From the NCBI RefSeq assembly GCF_000315625.1, contig NW_005434609.1:419503-476957 (forward strand): a stretch of 57,455 nucleotides of DNA, read 5' to 3'. The stretch comes from Guillardia theta CCMP2712 (lineage: Eukaryota > Cryptophyceae > Pyrenomonadales > Geminigeraceae). Below the pieces are notes generated by a model that worked only from the letters and a program-made list of their open reading frames with translations, was not told the origin of the DNA and made no database searches. The position numbers and the translations under genes are program-made. Of the stretch, positions 34,801 through 45,256 are shown piece by piece (position 1 is the first letter of the stretch; every line of letters begins with the position of its first letter).

Positions 34801-35356
34801 CTCTCGCTTACATTCAACATTTTGTACGATGTCTGTCTCCTTTCCTTTCATCTCCTCCACTTCCTCCCCTGTGCTCACCTCAAGTTTATCTCAGACAATC
34901 GCTCTCGATCCCCAGCATGTCCGAGCTCTGGTGCAGATAGCTGAGATGCAAACGAAGGAAAGGTAGAGCCTCTCCATTTCCAGCTCCCTCCCTAGTCCGT
35001 GTTTGCCTTGGATTCCCTGAGTAACTTCCTTTAGACTACTTCACGTCGTTTTCGCTGCCCCCCTCCTACTCCCTTCGATCCGCCTGTTCACTCTCCTCGC
35101 AGTCCCCGCGAAGCTGCTGATCTTCTTCGTCGGGCTGTTGCGAGCGACAGCAGCGTCTCCTCCAGCTGGAAGCTTCTCGGGCATTCGCTGAGAGAAATGG
35201 GAGACGAGGAGGGAGGACGTGAATGTTTTCAGCGGTACATGGAGCTTGAGAGGTCTACGCAAACCATTCTGCTCCCTGCTGTCTCTTCTTACATTCGCTC
35301 TCAGGATTTCTGTTCCTGTCTCCTTCCTGCAATTTCCCGTGCAATTCGGCAGCTGA
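31848..35356 (+). CDS. TTC7-like tetratricopeptide-repeat protein (PI4-kinase complex adaptor family)
   Basis: In animals, TTC7 (yeast Ypp1) holds PI4-kinase III-alpha at the plasma membrane with EFR3. The first exon (from ATG 31848) encodes KLRSKINRARSIGDYPSARE and YEQTVLAECMLDAGG, resembling the TTC7 N-terminus, and a long helical repeat region. Exons further on give YARQALLSSNVPKPLGNHQF, ALLEEGGAARVKALEAVVVG, ESVKLLEEAQGLEPMDVKLR and KMKRAEEVLTDCMGWMDVED. The C-terminal TPRs are LWVACAETYVLERELEHATT (near 34500), LIAKELGKPDAALEYFNK (near 34670) and IALDPQHVRALVQIAEMQ (near 34900). After those come PREAADLLRRAVASDSSVSS and SWKLLGHSLREMGDEEGG, ending near LERISVPVSFLQFP (stop at 35354-35356 if the last short intron is used, 35368-35370 if not). 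Order and C-terminal TPR spacing match TTC7; identity rests on pattern, not alignment. A poly-G tract (about 33648-33675) and several pyrimidine tracts lie in introns. Confidence 0.75.
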
Positions 35357-35444
35357 AGAGGAGGGAGTAAAACACATTAAGTTTATTCACTCAGAGGATA
35401 TTTTACACCCAAGGCTTACTTATCTCACACCCTCGCGCCCTCTC

Positions 35445-36778
35445 AGGACGGAGTCATCAACATTGGCTGCGGACTTGCGTTGAAGAACGTGAGAGGCGAA
35501 CTGAGAGGAAAGCGTCACGAGGATTGCAAGCAGATGTACTGGAGGCGGAAGCGAACAAAAGGAGAGAAGAGGAGGAGGAGGGAGCTAGAGGCATGAGCAG
35601 GAGGAGGAACGAGGAAAGGAGGAAGAGGAGAGGAGAGGAGAGGAGAGGAGAGAAGGATAGAAGAGGGGGAGGGAGGGGGAAGAGGAGGAGATGTCAGCAG
35701 ACAGGGACCAGCGAAGAAACCTGCAGGATGATGCTCGCTTGGCATCCTTGGCGGCTGACCGGATCATTCTTTTTGTCGATCGCCTTCCCTTCAGCTGTCC
35801 CTGCATTCAACGTAACATTAGCTGCCGACGGATGGAAGGCAGGGGGAAGAAGGACGAGGACGAGGACGAGGACGAGGACGGGGATAAGATGTCTGTGTGT
35901 TGGGGGGGGAGAGAGCGGGCGGACGGGGGCGGGGGGGGGGGGGGGAGGGGGGAATGTCCGGGACTGAGTCACCTCAAGAATGCTTGAGACGGGAGGAGAA
36001 AGGGCCTCCCTGCATCCCTCCCTCCAGTTGGAGATTAGTGAGCTCTGCAGCAGAGGGTGAGCTGAGAGGATAGATGGGGTAAGTCTCTCACGCTCTCAGG
36101 GGTCGAGAGCAGCTTGCTCTTAGCGTTGAAACTTGAGTTGTGAGCCGTGCGGGGGGAAGTGGTGTCAAGATCGTCCAGGAAAGTCCTGCTCCTCGTCACT
36201 GACTTGCTCTTTCACCATCTGCCTCACCTGTAACCATACTGCTCGTCCTCGCCTTCTCGAAGCGCCATCTCGTCCCTCATCCCTCCTCCGAATGACATGT
36301 TTGACGCCTTGTCAACAAATAAGAACAAGAATGTCGTCCTGGTCCCTCTCTACCTGACTCCCGCTCAGGTCCAGCGATATTTCTCCAATGTCCTTCTTCC
36401 ACGCGTCGTCGCTGACGTCACAGATGCCAAGCTCGTCGCTCTCAAGCTTGAAGTGAGTGTCTTCGAACTCCGAGGCCGTGACCTGCACCAAGTCAGCCTC
36501 TCCTCTCGCCCTCTGTATATAACTGCATTAACCTGATCGAAAGAGTTTAAGTCCGATCGCGGAGCGTCAAAGGAGTCGCACAACTCGGGCACTGGATCGC
36601 AGAGTCAGGTGGGGCGAGAAGTGGAGGGAGGAGGGAGAGGGGGTGAGGGAGGAGGAGGACGGGGGAAAGTAAACCTGCAGCATGCGTGTCTGATAGCATC
36701 CTCTCCATCTCAGTTACCAGCGCTCCTCCTAGCTCGCATGATTCGAGTCCTGCAGACAAATGTGTGAAGGTCGGCTAA
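35445..36778 (+). CDS. Unidentified multi-exon gene
   Basis: Exon-like pieces in order are DGVINIGCGLALKN (about 35448-35489, before GTGAGA), AVPAFNVTLAADGWKA (about 35792-35840) and VESSLLLALKLE (about 36102-36138). Then come NKNKNVVLVPLYLTPAQ and VQRYFSNVLLPRVVADVTDA (about 36320-36450, before GTGAGT). A Ser-rich piece follows (SDRGASKESHNSGTGSQ, near 36550), and a final piece ends SSHDSSPADKCVKVG with TAA at 36776-36778. Splice phases were not all verified. I do not recognise the family. A G-run (35928-35952) and GAG/GAC repeats lie between exons. Confidence 0.4.
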
Positions 36779-38565
36779 ATGATTGATGTGATTGAGAGTT
36801 TGATGACGATGACGATGATAACTAAGGATGAAGATGTAGAAGACGGAGAAGGACCTTCGTCGTCGAAAATCTTCAAATTGATGCGTTTGGTCTCATCAGG
36901 AGCTGATAGAATATCACCACGTCAACAGAAACTTTCTCATTTCTACCAGGTTTTAGCGGGTCTGCCTCGGTCTTGACAGTCTTGGTCGCAGGAGCTTTCT
37001 TTGCTGGCAAGGCGAGTGAGTTCAGACACGTTGGTAGTCAAATGACTCACCAGCTGCCTTCTTGTTTTGTTTTCCTGACTTGTCGGATGACGGCGGCAAC
37101 ATGTGAGAGCTGTTGCTGTCATGTATGCCGTCAGTGATACCCTGCTGCTGCTGCTGCTGCTGCTGCTGCGCTTGTCAGAGGCATTGGGGGTACGAAAAAT
37201 TCAAGAACCAGGAATGCCGTGTTGGTAATATCAAGGATGGGAGCCATTTGACTCGACTGCCCGCTCTTCTTTGATACCTCCGGTTTCTTGCAGAAAAGTC
37301 AAAACCCTCTAAGAGTCCACCTCTCTCTTCTCACCTTCGTCGAGCTGTTCTCAGCGGTTGACTGGCTTGTTTTGGGGTTAGGAACAGTTGTGATTTTCTT
37401 GCTCAGCTGAAAGTTGATGTTCTTGTCCATCTCAACGATAGAGAAGGCAGACTGCATTCCGCCATGACTGAAGCTGTAACTTCCATACATGCTGCTTTCC
37501 CCCTTCTGCGCAGCCGTTGATGTGGCAGCGCTGCTTGTTTTTCTCTTCTTCTTTGGTCCTGGGCCGGATTTCGCAGCAGAAGACATGGAGGAGTTGCAGA
37601 GAGAGAGAGCAGGCGATGGGGCAGGGGCAGGGGCAGAGGCGTGTGGATGAGCATGATGGGCATGAGGAGGGATCCAGTAAGGATGAGGGGGATGAGTAGG
37701 AATGTTTGCTGTCCTTGCTCCCCAGCCGTTGGGAGGATTTCGATGATGCATGTGCGTCTGTTGGAGCATAGTGTTGGCTCCGCTCATGCTGAAACTTTTC
37801 TCCATCATGTCGCTGTGAACACTGAGTGAGGTTGTTGTGGAACCAAAGCTGTACGCTCACCGATCTCGTTTCTTCTTTGAGCATCTGACGGGAGTGCCAT
37901 CGGGGTTCAGCTTTCCCCTGCTTTTCATCAACACTTTGAGCAGGTGATCAAGAAGAAGCTTACATGGCGATGTTCTTTTCTTTTCGCATCTTCCTTCTGA
38001 TCGTTGAGTTCCAACGGTTCTTGATCGCGTTGTCAGTTCTTCCCGGAACCTGAAGTCACATCTCAGATGTCACACCATGACATCGCTCTGATCACACCAA
38101 TTTGGCAATTTCTGCCCACTTATTTCCGTGGATCTTTTGAGCCTCCATGATCAGCATGTCCTCCTCCTCGGTCCATGGACCTTTCATGATGTTTGGATCG
38201 AGCTGGTTATGCCACCGCTCTCTGATCTGCTTGCCCGTTCTGTTTGGAAGGAACGAGGCGACGAGGACCCAGGACTTGTCTCCATGCTTATCTACCAGTT
38301 TCCTGACCTCCTCGTCCTCCTAATCTCATTCTCAGCAACAATCAAACGATGACAGTCAAACTTTCACCTCAGGAGTCCAAGGGGCCTTCTGTCCATTCTT
38401 CTGATTCATTTTCTTCTCATTGTCCAACCTCCGCAGCTCCTCCTCCTTCCTCTGCATTTCTTTTGCACTCATTCGCATTGCTTCAGCGGCTGACATTGAA
38501 GGGAACGAGAGATAAGTGCTTGCGGGAATCCCGACGGACCGGTTCATCTGCCTGGAACAAAGCAT
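36775..38565 (-). CDS. R2R3-type MYB transcription factor
   Basis: MYB factors bind DNA through helix-turn-helix repeats spaced by conserved Trp residues. From a candidate ATG at 38565 the N-tail reads SAAEAMRMSAKEMQRKEEEL, then APWTPE splices to EDEEVRKLVDKHGDKSWVLV and NRTGKQIRERWHNQLDPNIM (repeat 2). GPWTEEEDMLIMEAQKIHGN with KWAEIAKL splices to VPGRTDNAIKNRWNSTIRRK (repeat 3). This is the c-Myb/plant R2R3 pattern, with GRTDNAIKNRWNS almost canonical. The C-terminal exons are disordered: a Pro/His/Ala-rich region, KKKRK (possible nuclear signal), a Gln or Ala run from an eight-unit CTG repeat (37143-37168) and a Lys-rich tail. Two 3' ends are possible: TGA at 36873 without a last intron, or a stop at 36775-36777 with it. 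In the second case the gene abuts the convergent neighbour. Confidence 0.9.
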
Positions 38566-38599
38566 TTCTGCTCCTTCAGATCTTCCAACCGACGTAAGG

Positions 38600-39300
38600 C
38601 ATGAAAACCTGCCAAGAAGGCAAACAGATCAGAATGATCGTATAACAGATGATTCATGCAAATGATCTACCATCACAGAGCTCAAATATCAGATTCTCCG
38701 CTCACGTCTGTACAAATGTTATCAGTATCCGCTCATACGGTAATAGACAGGCAAAACATGAACAACAATCATCTTCTTGGTCGGATATTCACGCAGAAGG
38801 ATGACAAAGGATCTAGAAACATTGCAGAAGTCTTGAGGATCATATTCGCTAACGGCTTTCGCAATAACAAGTTGTACGAATCAATGCTGTATGTTTACGA
38901 AAAATTGTTCCGAGCGAGCAACAACACAAGAGACCAGGGGAGGAAGAGAGGATCGTCCTATCAAAAGTGAGGCTCAGATCATGCGAAGTCGATGTATAAC
39001 GTTGGGGACATGAGATTGAACTTGTATGCGCAAGAGGGGCAGAATGCAGGATGCAGGAGGGCAGGTCGGTCAGTGCAGTCGGTTCTGGGGAGAACCTTTC
39101 TAATCCGTTTTCCGCGAAGAGAATAGGCATGCTCGGATTTTCTAGAATATTTAAATCTACTTGACTATTGTTCAAATATTTATTTACATTTGTTTATAAT
39201 TTTTAAATGTTTTGTGGAAATAAACTTTTCCTAAAGACCCTAGTGAAAAAGCAAACACCCTCTTTAACGGCACAAACCTACTGGGGCCGACAATTTTTAC
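38600..39300. other. Intergenic stretch without a clear gene
   Basis: A 104-codon open frame (38656-38970, plus) contains NIAEVLRIIFANGFRNNKLY, but there is no recognisable domain or supporting exon chain. From 39120 the sequence becomes AT-rich and then enters the GC-rich repeat region. Confidence 0.4.
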
Positions 39301-39321
39301 TTAACGACACTATGGCGAACA

Positions 39322-39600
39322 TCCGGGTGCAAGTCAAGTTCCGAAGTTCCGGGGGTGGCGGGCCCGCCGAGTTGCCGCAGTGCCGGGAGCCGGGGCCCGG
39401 GAAGCGGCGGTCACGTTGGCGGTGGGCCCTGAGTTACGGTCCCCGGCACCGTACGCCGTGACGGCAAAACTTTCAGCAACGGTGTAAAAATCAGTGACAC
39501 TGTGGACGGTGAAGGCCCGGCGTGGCAGCTGAGCCTGAGTGTGCGGTCACCGGGCGCGGCCGCCAGGCCACGCCGGGCCGCCGCGGCAGCCTGTACTGTG
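39322..39600. repeat. GC-rich dispersed repeat (copy 4)
   Basis: Begins near GTGCAAGTCAAGTTCCGAAG and contains TTGCCGCAGTGC and GTTGGCGGTGGGC, both with counterparts in the 10.5-kb copy. The CAAGTTCCGAAGTTCCG motif is shared with the 28.8-kb copy. No open frame with coding character. Confidence 0.6.
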
Positions 39601-39618
39601 AGTGACTCTGTGATCTTC

Positions 39619-39688
39619 TTTACTCAAAGTTAAGTTAAAAATCAGTACGAGGACAATCAGGAGACTTTACTCAAAGTTAAGTTAAAAA
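39619..39688. repeat. 46-bp dispersed repeat plus a partial second copy
   Basis: A 46-base segment starting TTTACTCAAAGTTAAGTTAA and ending GACAATCAGGAGA occupies 39619-39664. Its first 23 bases are repeated at once at 39666-39688. The same segment, one base shorter, recurs at 46506-46550, nearly 7 kb away. Confidence 0.9.
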
Positions 39689-39991
39689 GCCGGGGATAGT
39701 GACTCGTGTGAGTAAAGAACACCACTCAGCCGAGTGGCATGCCACGGTGAGTTGTCGGGCAAAAAATTGAATTATTGGACTTTTGTCCAGCTAAAAACCT
39801 TTCCAGGAAGAGATCGGTGATGAGTAAAGGTTAGTACGGTCGAGCCAAGAAATGGACCTAGGCTGTATAATGGTCATACAAGTTGACTAAAGTTGTTGCC
39901 CTCTCACTTCGACATGCAAGTTCTGTACTTTAGTACTGATGTTCTATTTTCGGTGTTGACTAAACTTCTCTTGGTACAGAGGTTCAATTTC

Positions 39992-41242
39992 ATGACCAAA
40001 AACTCCGCCTCATCCGGAGTTCGCAATGTAGGAAACTTGTGGCGGTGATTGGCGGGATTATGGTTGTTGCGCTTGACTTGGCGGTGTTAACGTTAGGCTG
40101 CAGGTTTGAGCTCATTCACCACTTCACTCAGCTCCATGTCGACTTCGGAGCTACTCAAATCGGCATTACCAATGGCAACACCAATGTAAGTTGAGTATCT
40201 TGACTCCTCTTGATCGTTGTGATTTTGTGTCGTCTTAGAATGGCCTTGACCATGCCGGAACCAGTTCCACCGACGAGGTTGGGACCATCGGGTATGCGTC
40301 TGGTTGTATTATCCGTGCATTTCTTAGTTTCGGAATCATTGACGAATAATGACTGACCTCTGCGTGTACTAGTGTTGGAAATGTCTCAGGAGGTGGAGAG
40401 CTTACCAATCACCTTCACAATGGAGGCACCAGTGTCGGCGGCTTCATCCATGACTTCGGTCACAACCACATCGACAACGTGACAGGCAGTGACGTGAATG
40501 GATCCGACGGCATCTTCGGTTAACAGAATCGGATGTCAAGATCATGACATAACGCTGCCCCGCTCAGGCAATGGAGATGACATCAACCAAGGCAACTGGT
40601 TCGAGCATTCCCAGTACCTCAGGACCGACCAGGTTCATGTTTTCGTTCATCTGCACTTGTGTTTGATGATATTCCCTTCAGATTCCATCTGACGACTTCG
40701 TCGTTGGAGGACGCGTATGTTCACGAATGTTTAGCTTTGCTGCTTGTTGACTCATGAATCAGGGCATGTATGGTGACTACGCCATCCACGCCTTGTGGAC
40801 GGACACCACCAACATGGACAACCTTCGTGCTGGAGCATTCGGAGGCCAAATTGAGAGTGAGGATGGCAGATTCAGTCGAAGGCGAAATTAACAGCTTCGT
40901 TGCAGCCATGCCCCTCTCCAAGCATATCAACTCGTCGTATGCCAACAACGACACCGACAACAACAAGTACTGGGGCGGCGCCTCTGGTTCCGGCTGCAAC
41001 CCCAACGGCTCTGGCATCAGCGGCTGCACTGCCGGCTCTGCTTCTGGCTACGACAACGGATGGCAGAGGTGCGCGGGACGAGTGCCGGGCATGTCGAACT
41101 GATCGTTCACAGGGATCCCCTCACCGGCGGTTACATCACCTACGGCATGCACAGCACTGGCCCCATCAGTGCCGTTGGAGGAGCTTTGAAGTGGCCCCGC
41201 TGGCCCGACGCTCCCAACACTGACTCCTCCAAGTACTACTAG
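39992..41242 (+). CDS. Gly/Asn-rich protein of unknown function
   Basis: Phase-consistent exons give LHVDFGATQIGITNGNTN (ending 40185), NGLDHAGTSSTDEVGTIG, GELTNHLHNGGTSVGGFIHD with GHNHIDNVTGSDVNGSDGIF, and DDINQGNWFEHSQYLRTDQ. Next are IPSDDFVVGGR, YGDYAIHALWTDTTNMDNLR, EINSFVAAMPLSKHINSSYA and DPLTGGYITYGMHSTGPISA, ending DSSKYY with TAG at 41240-41242. The start is uncertain: ATG 39992 with a first intron of 103 bases, or ATG 40061, which adds a hydrophobic MVVALDLAVLTLGC. Between the exon ending GGQIE and INSFV the frame shifts by one without an intron of normal length. The Gly/Asn/His/Trp composition suggests an extracellular or surface protein. No family recognised. Confidence 0.6.
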
Positions 41243-41615
41243 ATGTGAGAGTGGAGCCTCAGCTATGCCATCTGTTGGCCCCAAGACAGATTAACTAAGG
41301 GAAGAGTCGATCGAACTCAGTGCTGAGATTACAAACCGTGATTATCCTGGTTAGCGATTCAATTATTCAACACATTGTTGTCTGGGAAGCTAATCGTCAT
41401 TGCTATCTGTTGTTTTCCTTCGAAAATTTCGCTGTCAAAGATTTCAAATACTTGATGTGGCCATGAAGCAAGTTAACCTTATTGGAGTTGGATTTGCCTT
41501 CGCGTCCCCTGGTGGCAACCGTCAAAGTTGAAATTTTCTTTGTTGATGCAGACCTTTTGAACTGAACGACACCGGGTTTGGCTATTTCTTCTGTGATGTC
41601 TCCCTGCTTGCATCG

Positions 41616-43435
41616 TTACATGCGCGAGCTCTTGTTGAAATTTGTAATCACTGTCTCTTCCTCCTCTACTTTGAAGATCCCTTCAGCCTCGTCATCTCTG
41701 ATTCCACTGAACACCTGCATGGGTGTCAAAGCGTTTCAAGCGGCTCACAAGTCGCACGTTGTGCTCCTCGTCGCTGTCGTGGTCAACTTTCTGCTCGTAA
41801 TATTTCTTCTGCTGACTTTCCATCAGCTTGACCTGCGCACGCCTTGTCACGAATCCTGGCAGAACAAGACCAGACACCTTGAGGTCATTTTGAATCCGTT
41901 CCTCCTCCACATTGATAATACGAACTGTTTCCCACTTGCCATAGCCAACCTCCAGCTGTGGCACTCGGATGGGCTCTTGTTCTTAACTTGTGTCATCATC
42001 AGTCAGAGCTGCAAGTTGCGCACCTTCAGTCGATGTTGTTACTTCTGCTTCTTTGCGTTTGCTCTCCATTTTCAATAGTTTCTTTTCATTCATTTCCTGT
42101 CGAACAAAGCAATTCAGCTCGAGACAATTGTATCGACATCATCAGACTCCGACCTGACCGTTGAACAGCATCTCAAGCTCGTAGGAGTCGAAATCCTGAC
42201 AGATTCATTTAGTTTGTTTCAAGACAGAGATTTCTCTTTTTTTTCACAATCGTCTTCTCCCACGACGAGATTTTGAAAGTCCCGCAAGCAGTGGTCTATC
42301 ACATTCATGTCAGTCAAGGAGGGCCTTGAGTCTTGATTCATTGTTCTAGATCACCAACCTTGCGCACCAGCGCACCAAGACCAGACGAGAAGTACCCTTC
42401 GTTCGCCCAGGAGACCATCTGACAAATTGCTAAAAAGAAGGGAAAGCACAACGACAGCAATCATGCAAAGAGGCTAAACCCACCTGACTGGAGGGGAAAG
42501 GACCAAATACCTTTTCATGCTTGTTCTCTGCTTTGCTTCCGGGCTTCCTTATCTTTGACAATTCCTCGATTTCTTTGTCGGCATCTTGTTCTACCGGCTT
42601 GTATTCCCACCATCTGAAGAAGCGAGCATGAGACGTCGGGTTCTGGACTGGGGCACCCTTACATCTCTCGTTTCTTGGTTCGTGTACGACCATGAGTGCT
42701 GCTGCCTTCCGTTCCTTGCTCATCTTGTGCTTCTTCATCGATCTCCAAGACAATTCCTTGTAGACAAGATCAAATGAATCATTCACGTAAGGCAAGTTTA
42801 CCCTCTTTTGCGAGTTCGTCTGCCAATGCCTTATCTTCTGTGGTCGTCTTCTGCAGCGGAGTAGGTACAAAGACTGATTCATTTGGATGTCGATCAGTTG
42901 GTTTCGGTGGTGGAGGTGGCGGAGCCTGGGCTCTCAAATTTGCGTCTGCTGGAAAGAAGGCTGAGGAAACATTCATTCTGCCTGCCGCGTTCACTGGAGC
43001 AACATGCACTTGTGGATGAAACTTAGCTGAAGGAAACAACTCAGACCTCACACAAGACTGCAAACAAAGACGACAGACCTGTACCGATCCCTACATCTGT
43101 GAGAAACTGCTCTCGTGCTTTCCTCTCAATTTCTCTGTGCAAAAAGATCAGCAAGACTACTCTAATGCTACACGCTTAGTCCACCTCATCTCCTTCTCCA
43201 TCTGTGCCTTCTCGATCTCCTCATGTCGCTTCTTTTCGCGGTTGTTTCGGACAAATCTCGCAACAGCTTCTTTGTGTCGGTCGCCTATTAAAATGTTAAG
43301 TTTGATGTCCACTCATTAGCCATTGCACATGCTCCTACCACTCTCATGCTTTGTGATAGCCATCTTGCTGTCATTCATCCAGCATTTGCAGTATTTGCAC
43401 CAATGCTTCGCTTTCGAGACCCAGAACTCCGTCAT
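41616..43435 (-). CDS. U1C/matrin-type zinc finger plus GYF-domain protein (splicing-factor type)
   Basis: From ATG 43435 the first exon gives MTEFWVSKAKHWCKYCKCWM and continues across a short intron to HESGDRHKEAVARFVRNNRE. This is the N-terminal zinc finger of WBP4/FBP21 and plant ZOP1. A Pro-rich linker follows (AQAPPPPPPKPTDRH), then KHKMSKERKAAALMVVHEPR and FFRWWEYKP. VFGPFPSSQ splices to MVSWANEGYFSSGLGALVRK and then DFDSYELEMLF. This is a GYF domain (GPF...M..W...GYF) closest to that of the U5 snRNP protein CD2BP2/Lin1. C-terminal exons carry LLKMESKRKEAEVTTS, GYGKWETVRIINVEEER and DEEHN spliced to VFSGIRDDEAEGIFKVEEEE, with TAA at 41616-41618. WBP4 pairs this finger with WW domains and ZOP1 with OCRE; here a GYF occupies that place. 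A nuclear pre-mRNA splicing role is inferred. Confidence 0.85.
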
Positions 43436-43984
43436 CTTGGCAACGTTTTACAGTTTCTGAGACAGTTCAAATGTGAGTCTTGACATAAAGGCGGTAACAA
43501 CCATATGACGACCCTGTACCATCCAAGGTTCTCCACCTTGTTCCCTCACACCATTCACGCCATTACCCTCTGCCCCCTCTCCTTCCATCACAGCCTTCGC
43601 CCTCTCCCCCCTGCTCTGCCCCCCTCCCTCCCCTCGCCCTCCCAGAGATTTTACAAGACTTTTAATTGAAATTCCTCTCCCCATCGCCCCTTGCTCTTCC
43701 TTGCTGCCTATCGCACGCACTCGTCCTCCTCTCCTCGTCCCCCTCCCCCCTCTCTGCATCTTCGAAAGGCGTGCACCCTCCGTCCCGCCCATCGATGACG
43801 AGGGGGCGATGTCCTGCTTTCTGATCTTGCAATGTATCAAGAGGTGAGATTCAGGAGGATACAGGATAAGAAGTTTAGGATGAGCATATTAAGAATAAAA
43901 CGAAGAGCAAGCGTTGGGAAGGAGCAAGAAGAACAACGGTTTCCATCACTCTGTGGTAACAACTTTTATGAAACGAAGGTAACA
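43436..43984. other. Intergenic, CCCTCC-rich
   Basis: Contains CCCTCTCC/CCCCTCC-rich sequence (43550-43770). Minus-strand frames through it are Gly/Arg-rich and compositional. No gene seen. Confidence 0.5.
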
Positions 43985-44690
43985 TCATGAATTCATCTCA
44001 AGCTGAAAGAAAAGCGTCATGTTCATAAGACAAGGACGACGTGACTTACATGACTCAGCAAGCCATCAATGTCATGTAGCATCTGTTGTATCCGCTGCTC
44101 CTTCTCTTGTTGGGTGGCGTTCTCCGGTATCGTGAAGGAAGGGACAGCAAGGGCCTTGTGGGGCAATGAAATCAATCAACGGCAAGTGCTCCCCCTAGAT
44201 CCCTACCTCAGTGTTGCCAAGCACAGGCTGTGAATTACTATCACACGGCTTCAGTTCACTCTGCGGTGCTGGAAAGCTAGACGGTCCCCTTCTCTGCATG
44301 TCGCGTCACTATTATGGCATCGTGACGGTAAGCCAAGTACATAAACTTTCGCTTTCACGACTCCCCCAACAATTCCCATCTCCTCTTCAAACTGCTTCAA
44401 CTCTTCTGGTGAAACCTGCTGAAGTATCAGACATCAACATGCTGCTTACACAACATTGGTCACCTCGAGCTGTTGCTGCAGCAGTCTCGCGTCTTGTGTC
44501 TTGGCTGTTAAACTTTGCTCTGAAGCTGGCTGAATAGTCTGATCATGTTGGCGTGAAGTAATGGTCTTTTTGCTAATAACCGCTTCTGTGCTAGAGTTGT
44601 TGGCAAGAATTTCCGCCTGTTCTTTGTCTAGAACTTCAACCATTTCATCCAACAACTTCGCTATCTCATTTAGATCTGTTCAAATCGTAA
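43985..44690 (-). CDS. Short helical protein, or 3' exons of the Dpy-30 gene
   Basis: Exons in order are DLNEIAKLLDEMVEVLDKEQ (from about 44675, after an AG) with TSRQHDQTIQPASEQS, VSPEELKQFEEEMGIVGGVV, GPSSFPAPQSELKPCDSNSQ, AVPSFTIPENATQQEKEQRI and QMLHDIDGLLSH, then LEMNS with TGA at 43985-43987. Introns are short with clear GT/AG borders. The first exon begins mid-codon after an AG, so an upstream exon is needed, but the only candidate (44760-44790) fails on frame. It could be a separate gene starting at ATG 44643, or an alternative 3' part of the neighbour. No family recognised. Confidence 0.5.
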
Positions 44691-44834
44691 GGTTTCCCAC
44701 AGAACAAGGAATTGCTCCGAGACAAGGCAAATAGAAGAACAGAACATACGAGGAAATCACTCAAAAAGCTTAGCAACCACTGAAAATATGATGATATTGA
44801 GCTAGAGAGATGTAATATCTCCCCACGAGACACT

Positions 44835-45212
44835 TCAGCGCTTCTTTGACTTGATCGTCTTTGCTTTCCAACAAGCACTTGTTCCAAGGGGTTCAATATC
44901 ATCATATTCAAAGTCCATTTTCGTTCTCTTACGGCGTTGCGGAACAAGAATTCTCTCTGGATACTTGCCTTCATTCACGTGGGCTGCTGTCTTGCCATTG
45001 CTTGTGCTAACATTTGTTTTGGGCTTTGATAGATCTGCAGTGTCGATTGTCACACGCTTTCCTTGCGCTGTTTTTTGTGCTCTAATCGGGGACGGAGGGT
45101 CAGGTGAAACCCCGTCTAATGGCATGTTCGAGGCCTTTTGATCTGCCAATTGCACTGATCGCGTGATTTCGTCTGCTTCTGCCTTTTCTCTTGAGGTCAG
45201 ACCATCGAAAGA

Positions 45213-45256
<44 letters not shown>

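Noticed and set aside
38656-38970. 104-codon plus-strand frame
   Set aside because: No homology, no splice partners, AT-rich context next to repeats. It may be chance.
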